NCBI GenBank assembly: GCA_017463425.1
Contig: JAFTPE010000019.1
Location: 1-36,126 of the forward strand
Reading direction: 5' to 3'
Source of the DNA: Clostridia bacterium
Lineage (GTDB): Bacteria; Bacillota; Clostridia; Christensenellales; Borkfalkiaceae
Length of the DNA: 36,126 nt
The notes beneath the pieces were generated by a model that saw only the letters and a program-made list of their open reading frames with translations, did no database searches and was not told the origin of the DNA. Position 1 is the stretch's first letter. Each line of letters starts with the position of its first letter. The position numbers and the translations under genes were made by a program. Below, piece after piece: positions 5,961 to 14,793 of the stretch.

Positions 5961-8876
5961 TTATTTGGTTTCGTCCTTATTTTCCGCCGCTTTGTTCTGC
6001 GCGTTTTTATAAGACGACATACTAGACAAAGGCGAGGGCATTTGACGACGGAACGCTCTTGGCGCAGTCGGCGCTGCGTTCGTCGCCGCAGGCGTGGGTG
6101 TCGGCATAGGTGCAGGGCGCGTTTCCACTTTCACTTTCAACAATACGCTGATTGTCGTGCGTTGAATACGTTCCACCATTTCGTCGAACATATCAAACCC
6201 TTCTTTCTTATAAGAAATAATCGGGTCAACTTGACCGTACGCGCGTAAACTGATACCCTTTCTCAGTTGGTCCATTGCGTCAATATGGTCAATCCAATTT
6301 CTATCCACGGTCATAAGCAGCACTCTGCGTTCCACCGAATAGAAATCTACGCCCATTTCTTTGAGTTCTTCTATCTTCTTTTCGTATTCTTTTACAACTT
6401 TGTTGGAAATCTTTTTCAGCGCCAATTCGTAATCCCATTTCATCAACCGTTCACGGGTTACGTAATTCGTACCCTCAGGCAACACTTTCGCCTCCAAAGC
6501 CGCGTTCAATTCGTTTTCATTCCAAAGTTCGGGCATATCTTCCACGTTCACAGCAGAGGACACCGTTTCCGCGACGTAGTCGGGAATATATTTCAGCACT
6601 TGTTCGTGTACGTCCTCGCCGCGCAACACTTTCATACGTTCTGCGTACATTACTTCACGTTGTTTGTTCATAACGTCGTCGTATTGCAACACGTTTTTAC
6701 GGATCCCGAAGTTTCTGCCCTCGATATTCTTCTGCGCGTTTTCAATACCGCCCGACAACATTTTCGATTGCAAACAAGTATCCTCGTCGATTTTAAACAT
6801 ATTATACAGCGATTTCATTCTTTCGCCGCCAAAACGCAACACCAAATCGTCTTCCAACGAAAGGAAGAACACGGACATACCAACGTCCCCTTGACGACCT
6901 GAACGACCACGGAGCTGGTTGTCGATACGACGGGATTCGTGGCGTTCCGTACCGATAATGCACAAACCGCCTGCCGAAATTACCTGTTCTTTTTCTTCGT
7001 CCGTCTGCTTTTTATAATACGCGTACACTTCTTTGTATCTATCGCGCAATGCTTGAATTTCCTCGCTGACTTCAGTGATATACATACTGATAGCAAGTTC
7101 GATATCCTCGTGCTTTGCACCCTCTTCTCTAAGACGTTTTTTCGCCAAATATTCGGGGTTGCCACCCAGCAAAATATCCGTACCGCGCCCTGCCATATTC
7201 GTTGAAATGGTAACGGCGTTCAATCGACCTGCTTGCGCTACGATTTCCGCTTCGCGTTCGTGATTCTTTGCGTTCAAAATATTATGTTTGATACCGTTCT
7301 TTCTCAAAAGACGGGAAATTTCTTCCGATTTATCAACAGAGGACGTACCTACCAAAATCGGTTGACCGCTTTCGTGGCGTTGAATAATCTCGTTGATAAT
7401 CGCGCGCTTTTTGCCTTCTAACGTCGAATATACCATATCGGGCAAATCCACTCTCTTTACGGGTCGGTTGGTCGGGATTTCCACAACGTCAAGCGAATAA
7501 ATCGTTCTGAATTCCGCTTCTTCCGTCTTTGCCGTACCCGTCATACCCGACAACTTTTTATACAAACGGAAATAATTTTGGAACGTAATCGTTGCGTACG
7601 TTTTGTTTTCGCTGCGAACTTCCACGTTCTCTTTCGCCTCAATGGCTTGGTGCAATCCGTCCGAATATCTACGGCCTATCATCAATCTTCCCGTAAATTC
7701 GTCTACGATTACCACTTCGCCCTCATTGACGATATAATCTTCGTCCAATTTAAACAATTTATGCGCTTTCAACGCCTGTTGAATGTGGTGATTCAAATCC
7801 GCGTGTTCGACCTCCGCAATGTTGTCGATACGGAAAAAACGTTCGGCTTTTCTTGCGCCGCTGTCGGTAAGTTCCACCGTCTTTTCTTTACGGTTAATAA
7901 TATAATCCCATTCGCGCGCCGCCGCCAACGAACGTTTGCCCTCGGGCGCAACCAAAGCCGCCGCGCGTTTTTCTTCTTGCGCCGCTTCGTAATTTGCCTG
8001 TTCTTCCAAGGTCATCTGCGTATAATCGACGTATTCTTCGTCATCCGAATCGTCCACCACGCGCTTTTTCTTGGCTTTTTTGGTTTTTTGCGCGTATTGC
8101 GCCGCTTCTTGTTCCTCTTTCAACTCGTCGTCGAAACCGCCCGAAAGCGTACGAACAAGGCGGTCTACTTGTACGTACAAATCAGAGGATTTTTCCCCTT
8201 TCCCCGAAATGATAAGCGGCGTTCTTGCCTCGTCTACCAAAATCGAGTCCACTTCGTCCACGATGGCAAACGTCAAATCGCGCTGTACCATTTTAGACAT
8301 ATCCGTTTTCAAATTGTCGCGAAGATAATCAAAGCCAAATTCGTTGTTCGTACCGTAGACGATATCGCATTTGTACGCCGCTTGCTTTTCGTCGTCTTCC
8401 ATGCCAGGTACAACCACGCCTACGGTCAAGCCCATAAATTTATGCACTTTGCCCATCCATTCCGCGTCGCGCTTTGCCAAATAATCGTTGACGGTAACAA
8501 TGTGCACGCTCTTACCCGTTAAGGCATTGAGATATGCAGGTAAGGTAGAAACCAACGTCTTACCTTCACCCGTACGCATTTCGGCAATACGGCCTTGATG
8601 CAAACAAATACCGCCGATAATCTGCACGCGAAAATGTCTCATTCCAAGTACGCGCTTTGCCGCCTCTCGCAGCGCGGCGAACGCGTCGTACAAAATGTCG
8701 TCCAAAGTTTCCCCGTTTGCAAGACGTTCTTTCAGCACCGCCGTCTGTTCTTTCAGCCGCTCGTCGTCCATTGCTTGATACTTGGGTTCCAAGCTCTCTA
8801 CAATGTCCGCCATTTTGTCCAGCTTTTTAAGGCTCTTTCTGCCGTCGCTGCCCGTCAAAAATTTAATCAATCCCAT
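5961..8876 (-). CDS. secA: Preprotein translocase ATPase SecA (enlarged)
   Basis: A 971-residue DEAD-like motor that drives preproteins through SecYEG. Walker A is MRTGEGKT (100-107), the DEAD-box equivalent is VDEVDS (206-211), and the helicase arm includes TNMAGRGTDILLGG and the RGRSGRQGD motif. It is longer than the usual 800-900 residues. About 75-80 extra charged residues (about 245-325, including a KKAKKKR run followed by an acidic DDSDDEE stretch) lie in the preprotein cross-linking domain region. The C-terminus is a Pro/Ala-rich tail without the CxC zinc finger, so SecB-type docking is not expected. RBS CGGAG precedes ATG. Confidence 0.96.
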   Translation of the reverse strand: MGLIKFLTGSDGRKSLKKLDKMADIVESLEPKYQAMDDERLKEQTAVLKERLANGETLDDILYDAFAALREAAKRVLGMRHFRVQIIGGICLHQGRIAEMRTGEGKTLVSTLPAYLNALTGKSVHIVTVNDYLAKRDAEWMGKVHKFMGLTVGVVVPGMEDDEKQAAYKCDIVYGTNNEFGFDYLRDNLKTDMSKMVQRDLTFAIVDEVDSILVDEARTPLIISGKGEKSSDLYVQVDRLVRTLSGGFDDELKEEQEAAQYAQKTKKAKKKRVVDDSDDEEYVDYTQMTLEEQANYEAAQEEKRAAALVAPEGKRSLAAAREWDYIINRKEKTVELTDSGARKAERFFRIDNIAEVEHADLNHHIQQALKAHKLFKLDEDYIVNEGEVVIVDEFTGRLMIGRRYSDGLHQAIEAKENVEVRSENKTYATITFQNYFRLYKKLSGMTGTAKTEEAEFRTIYSLDVVEIPTNRPVKRVDLPDMVYSTLEGKKRAIINEIIQRHESGQPILVGTSSVDKSEEISRLLRKNGIKHNILNAKNHEREAEIVAQAGRLNAVTISTNMAGRGTDILLGGNPEYLAKKRLREEGAKHEDIELAISMYITEVSEEIQALRDRYKEVYAYYKKQTDEEKEQVISAGGLCIIGTERHESRRIDNQLRGRSGRQGDVGMSVFFLSLEDDLVLRFGGERMKSLYNMFKIDEDTCLQSKMLSGGIENAQKNIEGRNFGIRKNVLQYDDVMNKQREVMYAERMKVLRGEDVHEQVLKYIPDYVAETVSSAVNVEDMPELWNENELNAALEAKVLPEGTNYVTRERLMKWDYELALKKISNKVVKEYEKKIEELKEMGVDFYSVERRVLLMTVDRNWIDHIDAMDQLRKGISLRAYGQVDPIISYKKEGFDMFDEMVERIQRTTISVLLKVKVETRPAPMPTPTPAATNAAPTAPRAFRRQMPSPLSSMSSYKNAQNKAAENKDETK

Positions 8877-9215
8877 AATAACTCCGATAAAGTTTATTTA
8901 TTTCGATTTTTTCCTTTCTCTTTTTCCATTCTTCCCCTTTGGGGAAGGCGTTTTGAAAAATAGACGAAAGTCATCTCTTCTATTTTACAATATTTTCATT
9001 GAAAAGCAAAGCGTTTTCCGCTCGTTTACAAGAAAAAATTTCGCTAAATTCCAACGAATCGGGATTTAGCTGTAATTTTATATCTATCTATAACCTTTTT
9101 TCCCTTTCTTTAATCGCATTTAATAAGAAAACGCGCGGTTTTTATCGGTTTTTCTTGACAAACAATTTTATTTGTGTTACACTATGAACTATCGAACAAT
9201 CAAGGATGAAGAAAA
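8877..9215. other. Divergent secA-asnA intergenic region
   Basis: This AT-rich gap contains the asnA promoter at its right end. Near secA there is a short hairpin, CTTCCCC (8931-8937) paired with GGGGAAG (8941-8947), in the likely secA leader about 55 bp before the start codon. No convincing secA promoter, small gene or riboswitch was seen in the rest. Confidence 0.5.
9155..9183 (+). promoter_or_regulatory. asnA promoter
   Basis: TTGACA (9155-9160) and TACACT (9178-9183) are separated by exactly 17 bp. The start codon at 9216 follows AAGGA at 9202-9206, giving a leader of about 25 nt. Confidence 0.8.
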
Positions 9216-10223
9216 ATGAGCAAAGTAATCATTCCGAAAGGATATAAAACTAAATTGGGCTTGTACGATACGCAAACGGCAATCGGGCTGTTGAAACGTA
9301 CGTTTGAAGAACGGTTGTGTCTTGCCCTTAATTTAAAACGTGTATCTGCGCCTTTATTCGTCGACCCCGACACGGGTTTGAACGACGATTTGAGCGGTGT
9401 AGAACGCCCCGTGCGTTTCGATTTAAAGGAAACGGGCAAAGACGCCGTTGTGGTACATTCCCTTGCAAAATGGAAACGTATGGCGCTTGCCGCATACGAA
9501 TTTTCCGCAGGCGAGGGGCTGTATACGGATATGAACGCCATTCGCCGCGACGAGGAAATGGACAATTTACATTCCGTCTATACCGACCAATGGGATTGGG
9601 AAAAAATTATCACCCGTGAAACGCGAAACGTTGATTATTTGAAAAAAGTGGTACAAGGAATTGTTGGCGCAATCTGTGATACACTCGATTTTTTAAAGTG
9701 CCGTTATCCCCAAATTGACGTGGAATTGCAACGAACGGTGTCTTTCGTAACTTCGCAAGAACTCGAAGATATGTATCCAAATATGACCTCAAAAGAAAAG
9801 GAAAACGCCTATTTGAAAGAACATAAAACAGCCTTTATTATGCAAATCGGCAGAGCGTTGAAATCAGGCAAGCCGCACGATTCCCGCGCCCCCGACTACG
9901 ACGATTGGTCGTTAAACGGCGATATTTTGTTCTGGGACGACGTTTTGGGTTGCGCAATGGAAATTTCCTCTATGGGGATTCGCGTAGACGAAGTTGCTTT
10001 AGACAAACAGTTGTCTTTGGCAAACGCCGACGAAAGAAGAACGCTGCCTTTCCACAAAGCCTTGCTCTTGGGGCAACTCCCCTTGACGATGGGCGGTGGT
10101 ATCGGACAATCCCGTCTTTCCATGCTCTTGCTTGGCAAAGCGCATATCGGCGAAGTGCAAGTTTCCTTATGGGACGACGAAACCAAACGCATTTGCGAGG
10201 AAAATGGAATCGTTTTATTGTAA
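9216..10223 (+). CDS. asnA: Aspartate--ammonia ligase (asparagine synthetase A)
   Basis: A 335-residue class II aminoacyl-tRNA-synthetase-like enzyme that makes asparagine from aspartate, ammonia and ATP in the cytoplasm. Recognisable parts are the N-terminal start IIPKGYKTKLGLYDTQTAI, the substrate region VSAPLFVDPDTGLNDDLSGVERPV, RRDEEMDNLHSVYTDQWDWEK, and the C-terminal GGGIGQSRLSMLLLGKAHIGEVQ loop. Length is typical for AsnA (about 330). It is monocistronic with its own consensus promoter. It faces metK and shares its terminator. Use of the ammonia-dependent enzyme fits an anaerobe with free ammonium. Confidence 0.97.
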   Translation: MSKVIIPKGYKTKLGLYDTQTAIGLLKRTFEERLCLALNLKRVSAPLFVDPDTGLNDDLSGVERPVRFDLKETGKDAVVVHSLAKWKRMALAAYEFSAGEGLYTDMNAIRRDEEMDNLHSVYTDQWDWEKIITRETRNVDYLKKVVQGIVGAICDTLDFLKCRYPQIDVELQRTVSFVTSQELEDMYPNMTSKEKENAYLKEHKTAFIMQIGRALKSGKPHDSRAPDYDDWSLNGDILFWDDVLGCAMEISSMGIRVDEVALDKQLSLANADERRTLPFHKALLLGQLPLTMGGGIGQSRLSMLLLGKAHIGEVQVSLWDDETKRICEENGIVLL

Positions 10224-10252
10224 TCGTTATAAATCAGCATCAAATCACCAAC

Positions 10253-10288
10253 AAAAAAAGAACGGAGTTTTTAATTCCGTTCTTTTTT
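10253..10288. terminator. Bidirectional terminator between asnA and metK
   Basis: A7-GAACGGA (10253-10266) pairs with TCCGTTC-T6 (10276-10288). The stem is flanked by an A-run on one side and a T-run on the other, so it works as an intrinsic terminator for both converging genes. Confidence 0.9.
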
Positions 10289-10345
10289 CATCTCGTACCT
10301 GTCCTATATCTAAAAATTTCAACCCGTACACGGGTGGTTTGTTTT

Positions 10346-11509
10346 TTACAGATATTTTTTCAGCATTTCCGCCTTGTCAGTTTGTTCCCAAGCAAAGCCT
10401 TTATACCCAAAATGTCCGTACGCTGCCGTCTTTTTAAATACGGGCTTTCTCAACTCCAAATCACGAATAATGGCGTAAGGACGAAGGTCAAATTCTTTCT
10501 TCACAATTTCCGCCAACGCTTCGTCGTCCAATTTGCCCGTTCCGTGGGAATCAACGAATACGGATACGGGATTCGCTACGCCGATTGCGTATGCCACTTG
10601 AATTTCAAGCTCGTCTGCAAGCCCTGCCGCCACCATATTTTTGGCAATATACCGACAATAATACGCCGCGCTTCTATCCACTTTCGTCGGGTCTTTCCCC
10701 GAAAATGCGCCGCCGCCGTGCGCGCATCTGCCGCCGTACGTGTCTACGATAATTTTTCTGCCCGTCAAACCGCTGTCCCCTTCCGGTCCGCCGATTTCAA
10801 ATCTGCCCGTAGGATTTATATAGATTTTTGTATTTTCGTCCATCAAGTTTGCGGGAATAATCTCGTCAATAATATATTTTTTCACGTCTTGACGAATCTG
10901 TTCTTGCGAAACCTCAGCGTTATGTTGCGTGGAAACGACCACGGTATCAACGCGCTTTGCCACGTTATCGACGTACTCCACCGTAACCTGCGTTTTTCCG
11001 TCGGGACGAAGATAGGCAAGCGTTCCGTTTTTTCTCACGTCCGTAAGACGTTTTGCCAACCGGTGGGATAAAGACAACGTCAACGGCATCAATTCTTTGG
11101 TTTCACGGCACGCGTAACCAAACATCATACCCTGATCGCCCGCGCCAAGCTGATCCGCCTCGTCGCCGCCCGCCGTTTTCTTTTCCAAGGACGCGTTTAC
11201 GCCCAAGGCGATATCGGGGGATTGCTGATGAATCGCCACCATAATCTTGCATTTGTCGTATGCAAACGTGCCGAAATCGTATCCTATTTCTTTGATAATT
11301 TCTCTAGCTTTCGCCTCGTAATCCACTTTTGCCGTCGTCGTAACTTCACCCATAATCAACAGAGTATCATACGCCGCCGAACATTCGATGGCAGCTCGCG
11401 CCATAGGGTCAACGGATAAAATAGCGTCTAAAATCCCGTCGGATACGTTGTCGCATACCTTATCGGGATGCCCTTCGGTAACGCTTTCGCTGGTAAAAAA
11501 CTTTTTCAC
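10346..11509 (-). CDS. metK: S-adenosylmethionine synthetase
   Basis: A 387-residue enzyme making SAM from methionine and ATP. It has the N-terminal [14 protein letters not shown] (ATP-binding HPDK), [12 protein letters not shown], the P-loop-like [15 protein letters not shown], and a C-terminal region ending in LKKYL. Length is normal. It is transcribed alone from a consensus promoter at 11615-11644 with a leader of about 100 nt. The leader holds one stable hairpin but no recognisable SAM-I (S-box) riboswitch, unlike many Bacillota metK genes. RBS is AGAGGA. Confidence 0.97.
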   Translation of the reverse strand: MKKFFTSESVTEGHPDKVCDNVSDGILDAILSVDPMARAAIECSAAYDTLLIMGEVTTTAKVDYEAKAREIIKEIGYDFGTFAYDKCKIMVAIHQQSPDIALGVNASLEKKTAGGDEADQLGAGDQGMMFGYACRETKELMPLTLSLSHRLAKRLTDVRKNGTLAYLRPDGKTQVTVEYVDNVAKRVDTVVVSTQHNAEVSQEQIRQDVKKYIIDEIIPANLMDENTKIYINPTGRFEIGGPEGDSGLTGRKIIVDTYGGRCAHGGGAFSGKDPTKVDRSAAYYCRYIAKNMVAAGLADELEIQVAYAIGVANPVSVFVDSHGTGKLDDEALAEIVKKEFDLRPYAIIRDLELRKPVFKKTAAYGHFGYKGFAWEQTDKAEMLKKYL

Positions 11510-11538
11510 GTAAAAAATCCTCTTTTTAACATAGTTCG

Positions 11539-11564
11539 TCGTCGCAGCTTTGAATTTGCGACGA
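11539..11564 (-). promoter_or_regulatory. Hairpin in the metK leader
   Basis: TCGTCGCA (11539-11546) is perfectly complementary to TGCGACGA (11557-11564), with a 10-nt loop. It sits midway between the metK promoter and RBS. No T-run follows it, so it is not a plain terminator. Its role is unknown; mRNA stability or protein binding are possible. Confidence 0.45.
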
Positions 11565-11614
11565 AATGCCCCTTTGAAAAAAATTTTTTCTTTCGTTTTT
11601 CATTCGGGATTATT

Positions 11615-11644
11615 ATTATACCTCTTTTTCTACGTACTTGTCAA
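11615..11644 (-). promoter_or_regulatory. metK promoter
   Basis: On the minus strand TTGACA (11644-11639) is followed after 18 bp by TATAAT (11620-11615). The metK start codon is about 105 bp downstream. Confidence 0.85.
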
Positions 11645-11672
11645 GTTATTCCGCTATCTACGCAAAACACGC

Positions 11673-11701
11673 TTGCAAATTTTTTTCGTTCGTGTTATAA
11701 T
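11673..11701 (+). promoter_or_regulatory. Promoter of the radical SAM gene (predicts a leaderless mRNA)
   Basis: TTGCAA (11673-11678) and TATAAT (11696-11701) have a 17-bp spacer. The ATG begins at 11708, six bases after the -10, which is where transcription should start. No Shine-Dalgarno sequence is possible in such a transcript. Confidence 0.75.
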
Positions 11702-11707
11702 ATTTTT

Positions 11708-12598
11708 ATGGAACTGACAAAAGACAGCGTTTTTCAATCGTTAAAAAATTGTACGCTTTGCCCTGTGGAATGTGGTGCAGACCGAACCGCGCAGTTCGGC
11801 GCGTGTGGCGCAATGGGATTGCGGATTGCAAAATATTATCTGCACGCCTTTGAAGAACCGTGCATTTCTTTTAAAAACGGCAGCGGTACAATCTTTTTTT
11901 GCGGTTGCAATCATCGTTGCGCGTTCTGTCAAAATTACGAAGTTTCTCGCGCGCAACGCGGTAAAGAAATTTCCCCCGAACAACTTGCGGACGTTTTTCG
12001 CAAGTTAGAGGAGATGGGCGCAGAAAACGTTTCTCTCGTTACCCCTACTCATTTCGTCGCGCACCTGGTACGCGCGTTTGAGATTTATCGACCCAAAATC
12101 CCCGTGGTGTACAATACGGGCAGTTATGAAAAATTGGAAACCTTGCGGATGATTGACCCATTCGTGGATATCTATCTTCCCGATATGAAATTTTATTCTT
12201 CCGCGCTTTCCAGGCGGTATTTGGGTAAAGAAGATTATTTTGATTATGCGGAACAAGCCGTCCGTTTTATGGCGCAAAAACCGTTGAATATGACGGCGGA
12301 GGGCAAAATGCTGTCGGGCTGTATCGTTCGACATTTGGTAATGCCCCTTTGCACGAGCGATTCTAAATCGATTTTGCGTTGGTTTAAAAGAGAATTGCCC
12401 GATTCTACGTATCTAAGCCTAATGAGCCAATACACGCCGTTTGGAGATATTCAAAACTTTCCCGAACTTTCCCGTCCCATCACCAAACGGGAATACAACG
12501 CAGTATTGGAAACGGCAGAAGACTTGGGAATAAAAAACCTGTTTGCGCAACAGCGCGATTCCAGCAACGCCAAGTACATTCCCAAATGGGATTATTGA
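11708..12598 (+). CDS. Radical SAM protein, pyruvate-formate-lyase-activating-enzyme-like
   Basis: A 296-residue protein. The radical SAM cluster motif is Cys67-x3-Cys71-x2-Cys74 (CNHRCAFC). An N-terminal cysteine group (Cys15, Cys18, Cys22, Cys33, in CTLCPVECG and GACG) is typical of the COG1313 group of PflA-like proteins and may bind a second cluster. Downstream are family elements NTGSYEKLETL, DIYLPDMKFY and VRHLVMPL. Members are annotated as putative glycyl-radical activases, but no glycyl radical enzyme is nearby, so the substrate is unknown. The start at 11708 is the only ATG that keeps the N-terminal cysteines. It lies at the predicted transcription start, so the gene looks leaderless. 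Confidence 0.85.
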   Translation: MELTKDSVFQSLKNCTLCPVECGADRTAQFGACGAMGLRIAKYYLHAFEEPCISFKNGSGTIFFCGCNHRCAFCQNYEVSRAQRGKEISPEQLADVFRKLEEMGAENVSLVTPTHFVAHLVRAFEIYRPKIPVVYNTGSYEKLETLRMIDPFVDIYLPDMKFYSSALSRRYLGKEDYFDYAEQAVRFMAQKPLNMTAEGKMLSGCIVRHLVMPLCTSDSKSILRWFKRELPDSTYLSLMSQYTPFGDIQNFPELSRPITKREYNAVLETAEDLGIKNLFAQQRDSSNAKYIPKWDY

Positions 12599-12729
12599 AT
12601 TTCGTCAAATACCTGCCCCTTCCATTTTACAATTTTTTGCGTTAGTTTCGCTACGCGTTTGGGATCTGCGTAAACGAGTTCGTTTTCCCATTTTCGTATC
12701 TTTTTAAAAATTTTTTCTCTGTTTTTCAT
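12592..12729 (-). CDS. Small hypothetical protein (45 residues), uncertain
   Basis: This minus-strand open frame fills most of the gap between the radical SAM and ABC-F genes and overlaps the former by 7 bp. The peptide begins MKNREKIFKKIRKWENELV and ends KGQVFDEIQ. It is lysine-rich with two tryptophans and would form amphipathic helices. Codon choice looks ordinary for the window. No clear RBS precedes the ATG and no family is recognised. It could be a chance frame in an AT-rich gap. Confidence 0.35.
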   Translation of the reverse strand: MKNREKIFKKIRKWENELVYADPKRVAKLTQKIVKWKGQVFDEIQ

Positions 12730-12793
12730 TTGTTTACAGTTTGCGTAAAGCAACCGTAATTATCCTAAATACATACGATTCCACGAGGTTTTT

Positions 12794-14695
12794 ATGCTGA
12801 TTTCTGCGGACAATTTACAATTTGGTTTTAACGGCAACACGTTGCTTGAAAACGTGTGTTTTTCATTGTCCGAGGGCGACAGAGTCGGGTTAATCGGCGC
12901 AAACGGCGAGGGCAAAACCACGCTGATTCGCTTGATTTTAGGCGAATTGGACATAGAAAACGGCGCGCTGTTCAAAAAAAATGGAATTCGCATTGGATAT
13001 CTCGCCCAAAACGGCGGTTACGATTCCGTAAACACCGTCTTTGAAGAAATGCGAGAAATTTTTCTGCCCGATATTCAGGCAATCGAAACTTTGCGTGAAA
13101 TCGAACGAAAAATTTCGCAAACGCAGGAAAACAGCGCGGAATATCGCGCTCTTTCCGCCAAATACGAAACCTTAAACAACCGCATTGCCGCAAGGGACAG
13201 TTACCATTATGAAATCCGTATACGCACCGTCCTCAACGGTATGGGCTTTGAAAACGTGTACGAACAGCCAATTTCCACAATGTCGGGAGGCGAAAAGACC
13301 CGTTTGAAATTGTGCCGTCTGTTGTTGGAAGACCCCGAACTGCTGATTTTGGACGAGCCGACCAACCATTTGGATATGAAAACTCTGTTTTGGTTGGAAG
13401 AATATTTATCCGCTTTTAAAGGCGCGATTCTCACCGTTTCGCACGATAGATATTTTTTAGACAAATTGGTTTCGCAAATTTATGAAATTGAAAATAAGAA
13501 ACTCTGCGTTTTTAAAGGCAACTACACCAAATACAAAACTTTAAAAGCGGAAAAAACCGCGCATTTATTAAAAGAATACGAAAAGCAACAGGAACAGCGC
13601 GCGCATATGCAGGAATACGTGGATAGAAATCTCGTCCGCGCCTCCACTACGAAAATGGCGCAATCCCGTCGCAATGCCTTAGAGAAAATGGAGCTGATAG
13701 AAAAACCCTCGCTCCCTCCTCCCCCGCCGCGGTTTGCCTTTATGTATACGGAAAAATCGTATGAAAACGTGTTGGACGTAACCGATTTAAAATTGACGGC
13801 AGGCGAAAAAACTTTGCTTGAAAAAGCGTCGTTTTCCATAACACGCGGTGAAAAATGCGCTGTCGTAGGCGACAACGGAACGGGAAAATCCACCCTCATC
13901 AAAGAAATCGTTAAAAATAAAAACGCCGCCATACGGCTGGGTAGATTTGTTAAAATCGCCTGTTACGACCAAGAAAACGCCAACCTTAGCCCTGAAAATT
14001 CCGTTTTAGAAGAACTGTGGGGTCGGCACGTAACTTGGGATCAAACGCGTGTACGCAATATCCTCGCGCAAGCGGGTTTGCCCGCCGAAGATATGGATAA
14101 AAAAGTGCGTATGCTCTCAGGCGGAGAACGCGCCAAACTCGCCCTTGCGGTGTTTGAATGTGAAAACGGCAATACGCTCGTCCTCGACGAACCCACCAAC
14201 CACCTCGATTTGCCTGCAAGAGAGAGCCTCGAATCGGCATTGAAAGAATTTGACGGAACGGTGTTGTTCGTTTCCCACGACAGATATTTTATCAAAGCCT
14301 TAGCGAATAAAATTTTAGAACTTGAAAATCAAAGCGCGACTCTATTTAAAGGCAGCTACGACGAATATACGGCGTATAAAAACGCCGCGAAAGCAGAAAC
14401 AAAATCAACCGATAATCAAATACCTGCCCCCTCCGTTTCGACAAAATCCGAGCAAAAAAGCACCTATCACCGCAGCAAGGAAGACCGCGCCGCCGACGCA
14501 AAACGTCGCGCGCGTATAAAGAAAATAGAGGAAGAAATTTCTGCCCTCGAAACCGAAGATAACGAACTCAATCAATCCCTTTCCGACCCCAAAGTAACGA
14601 GCAATTTTACGCTTTTGACGGAAAAATGCAACCGCTTGGATGAGATAAAAACCTTGCTCGACAACCTGTATAACGAATACGAAACCCTAATTTGA
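12794..14695 (+). CDS. ABC-F family ATPase (tandem ATP-binding cassettes, ribosome-associated type)
   Basis: A 633-residue soluble protein with two ABC domains and no membrane segments. Domain 1 has Walker A GANGEGKT (about 35-42), signature MSGGEKTRLKL (about 162) and Walker B LLILDEPTNHLD (about 184). Domain 2 has GDNGTGKST (about 359), LSGGERAKLAL (about 441) and LVLDEPTNHLD. A helical linker of about 80 residues (about 240-320) joins them, as needed for reaching the ribosomal P-site tRNA. A charged C-terminal coiled-coil (about 560-633) resembles the Uup/YdiF type. The family acts on stalled or antibiotic-bound ribosomes. The sequence does not show a resistance-type linker with certainty. 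RBS is ACGAGG. Confidence 0.92.
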   Translation: MLISADNLQFGFNGNTLLENVCFSLSEGDRVGLIGANGEGKTTLIRLILGELDIENGALFKKNGIRIGYLAQNGGYDSVNTVFEEMREIFLPDIQAIETLREIERKISQTQENSAEYRALSAKYETLNNRIAARDSYHYEIRIRTVLNGMGFENVYEQPISTMSGGEKTRLKLCRLLLEDPELLILDEPTNHLDMKTLFWLEEYLSAFKGAILTVSHDRYFLDKLVSQIYEIENKKLCVFKGNYTKYKTLKAEKTAHLLKEYEKQQEQRAHMQEYVDRNLVRASTTKMAQSRRNALEKMELIEKPSLPPPPPRFAFMYTEKSYENVLDVTDLKLTAGEKTLLEKASFSITRGEKCAVVGDNGTGKSTLIKEIVKNKNAAIRLGRFVKIACYDQENANLSPENSVLEELWGRHVTWDQTRVRNILAQAGLPAEDMDKKVRMLSGGERAKLALAVFECENGNTLVLDEPTNHLDLPARESLESALKEFDGTVLFVSHDRYFIKALANKILELENQSATLFKGSYDEYTAYKNAAKAETKSTDNQIPAPSVSTKSEQKSTYHRSKEDRAADAKRRARIKKIEEEISALETEDNELNQSLSDPKVTSNFTLLTEKCNRLDEIKTLLDNLYNEYETLI

Positions 14696-14729
14696 AAAAA
14701 TTTTTACAGCTTTTTTTTCTTAAAACCTC

Positions 14730-14758
14730 TTGACAAATGACAAAATATATGATATCAT
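14730..14758 (+). promoter_or_regulatory. Promoter of the SPFH gene
   Basis: TTGACA (14730-14735) and TATCAT (14753-14758) are 17 bp apart. The start codon at 14794 follows GGAGG at 14780-14784. Confidence 0.8.
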
Positions 14759-14793
14759 TTTAATATCAAATCCATATTCGGAGGTTTTTATTT

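Noticed and set aside
7578-8522. Plus-strand open frame of about 314 codons opposite secA
   Set aside because: Antisense shadow of secA, Phe/Arg-rich and without start signals.
9030-9215. T-box or other riboswitch upstream of asnA
   Set aside because: The promoter lies only about 30 bp before the start codon, leaving no room for a T-box or other leader structure.
9905-11071. Plus-strand open frame overlapping asnA and metK
   Set aside because: It crosses the asnA stop and the strong bidirectional terminator and is antisense to metK.
12794-14695. Antibiotic resistance ABC-F
   Set aside because: The linker and C-terminal coiled coil look more like housekeeping Uup/YdiF-type proteins; resistance cannot be claimed from sequence alone.
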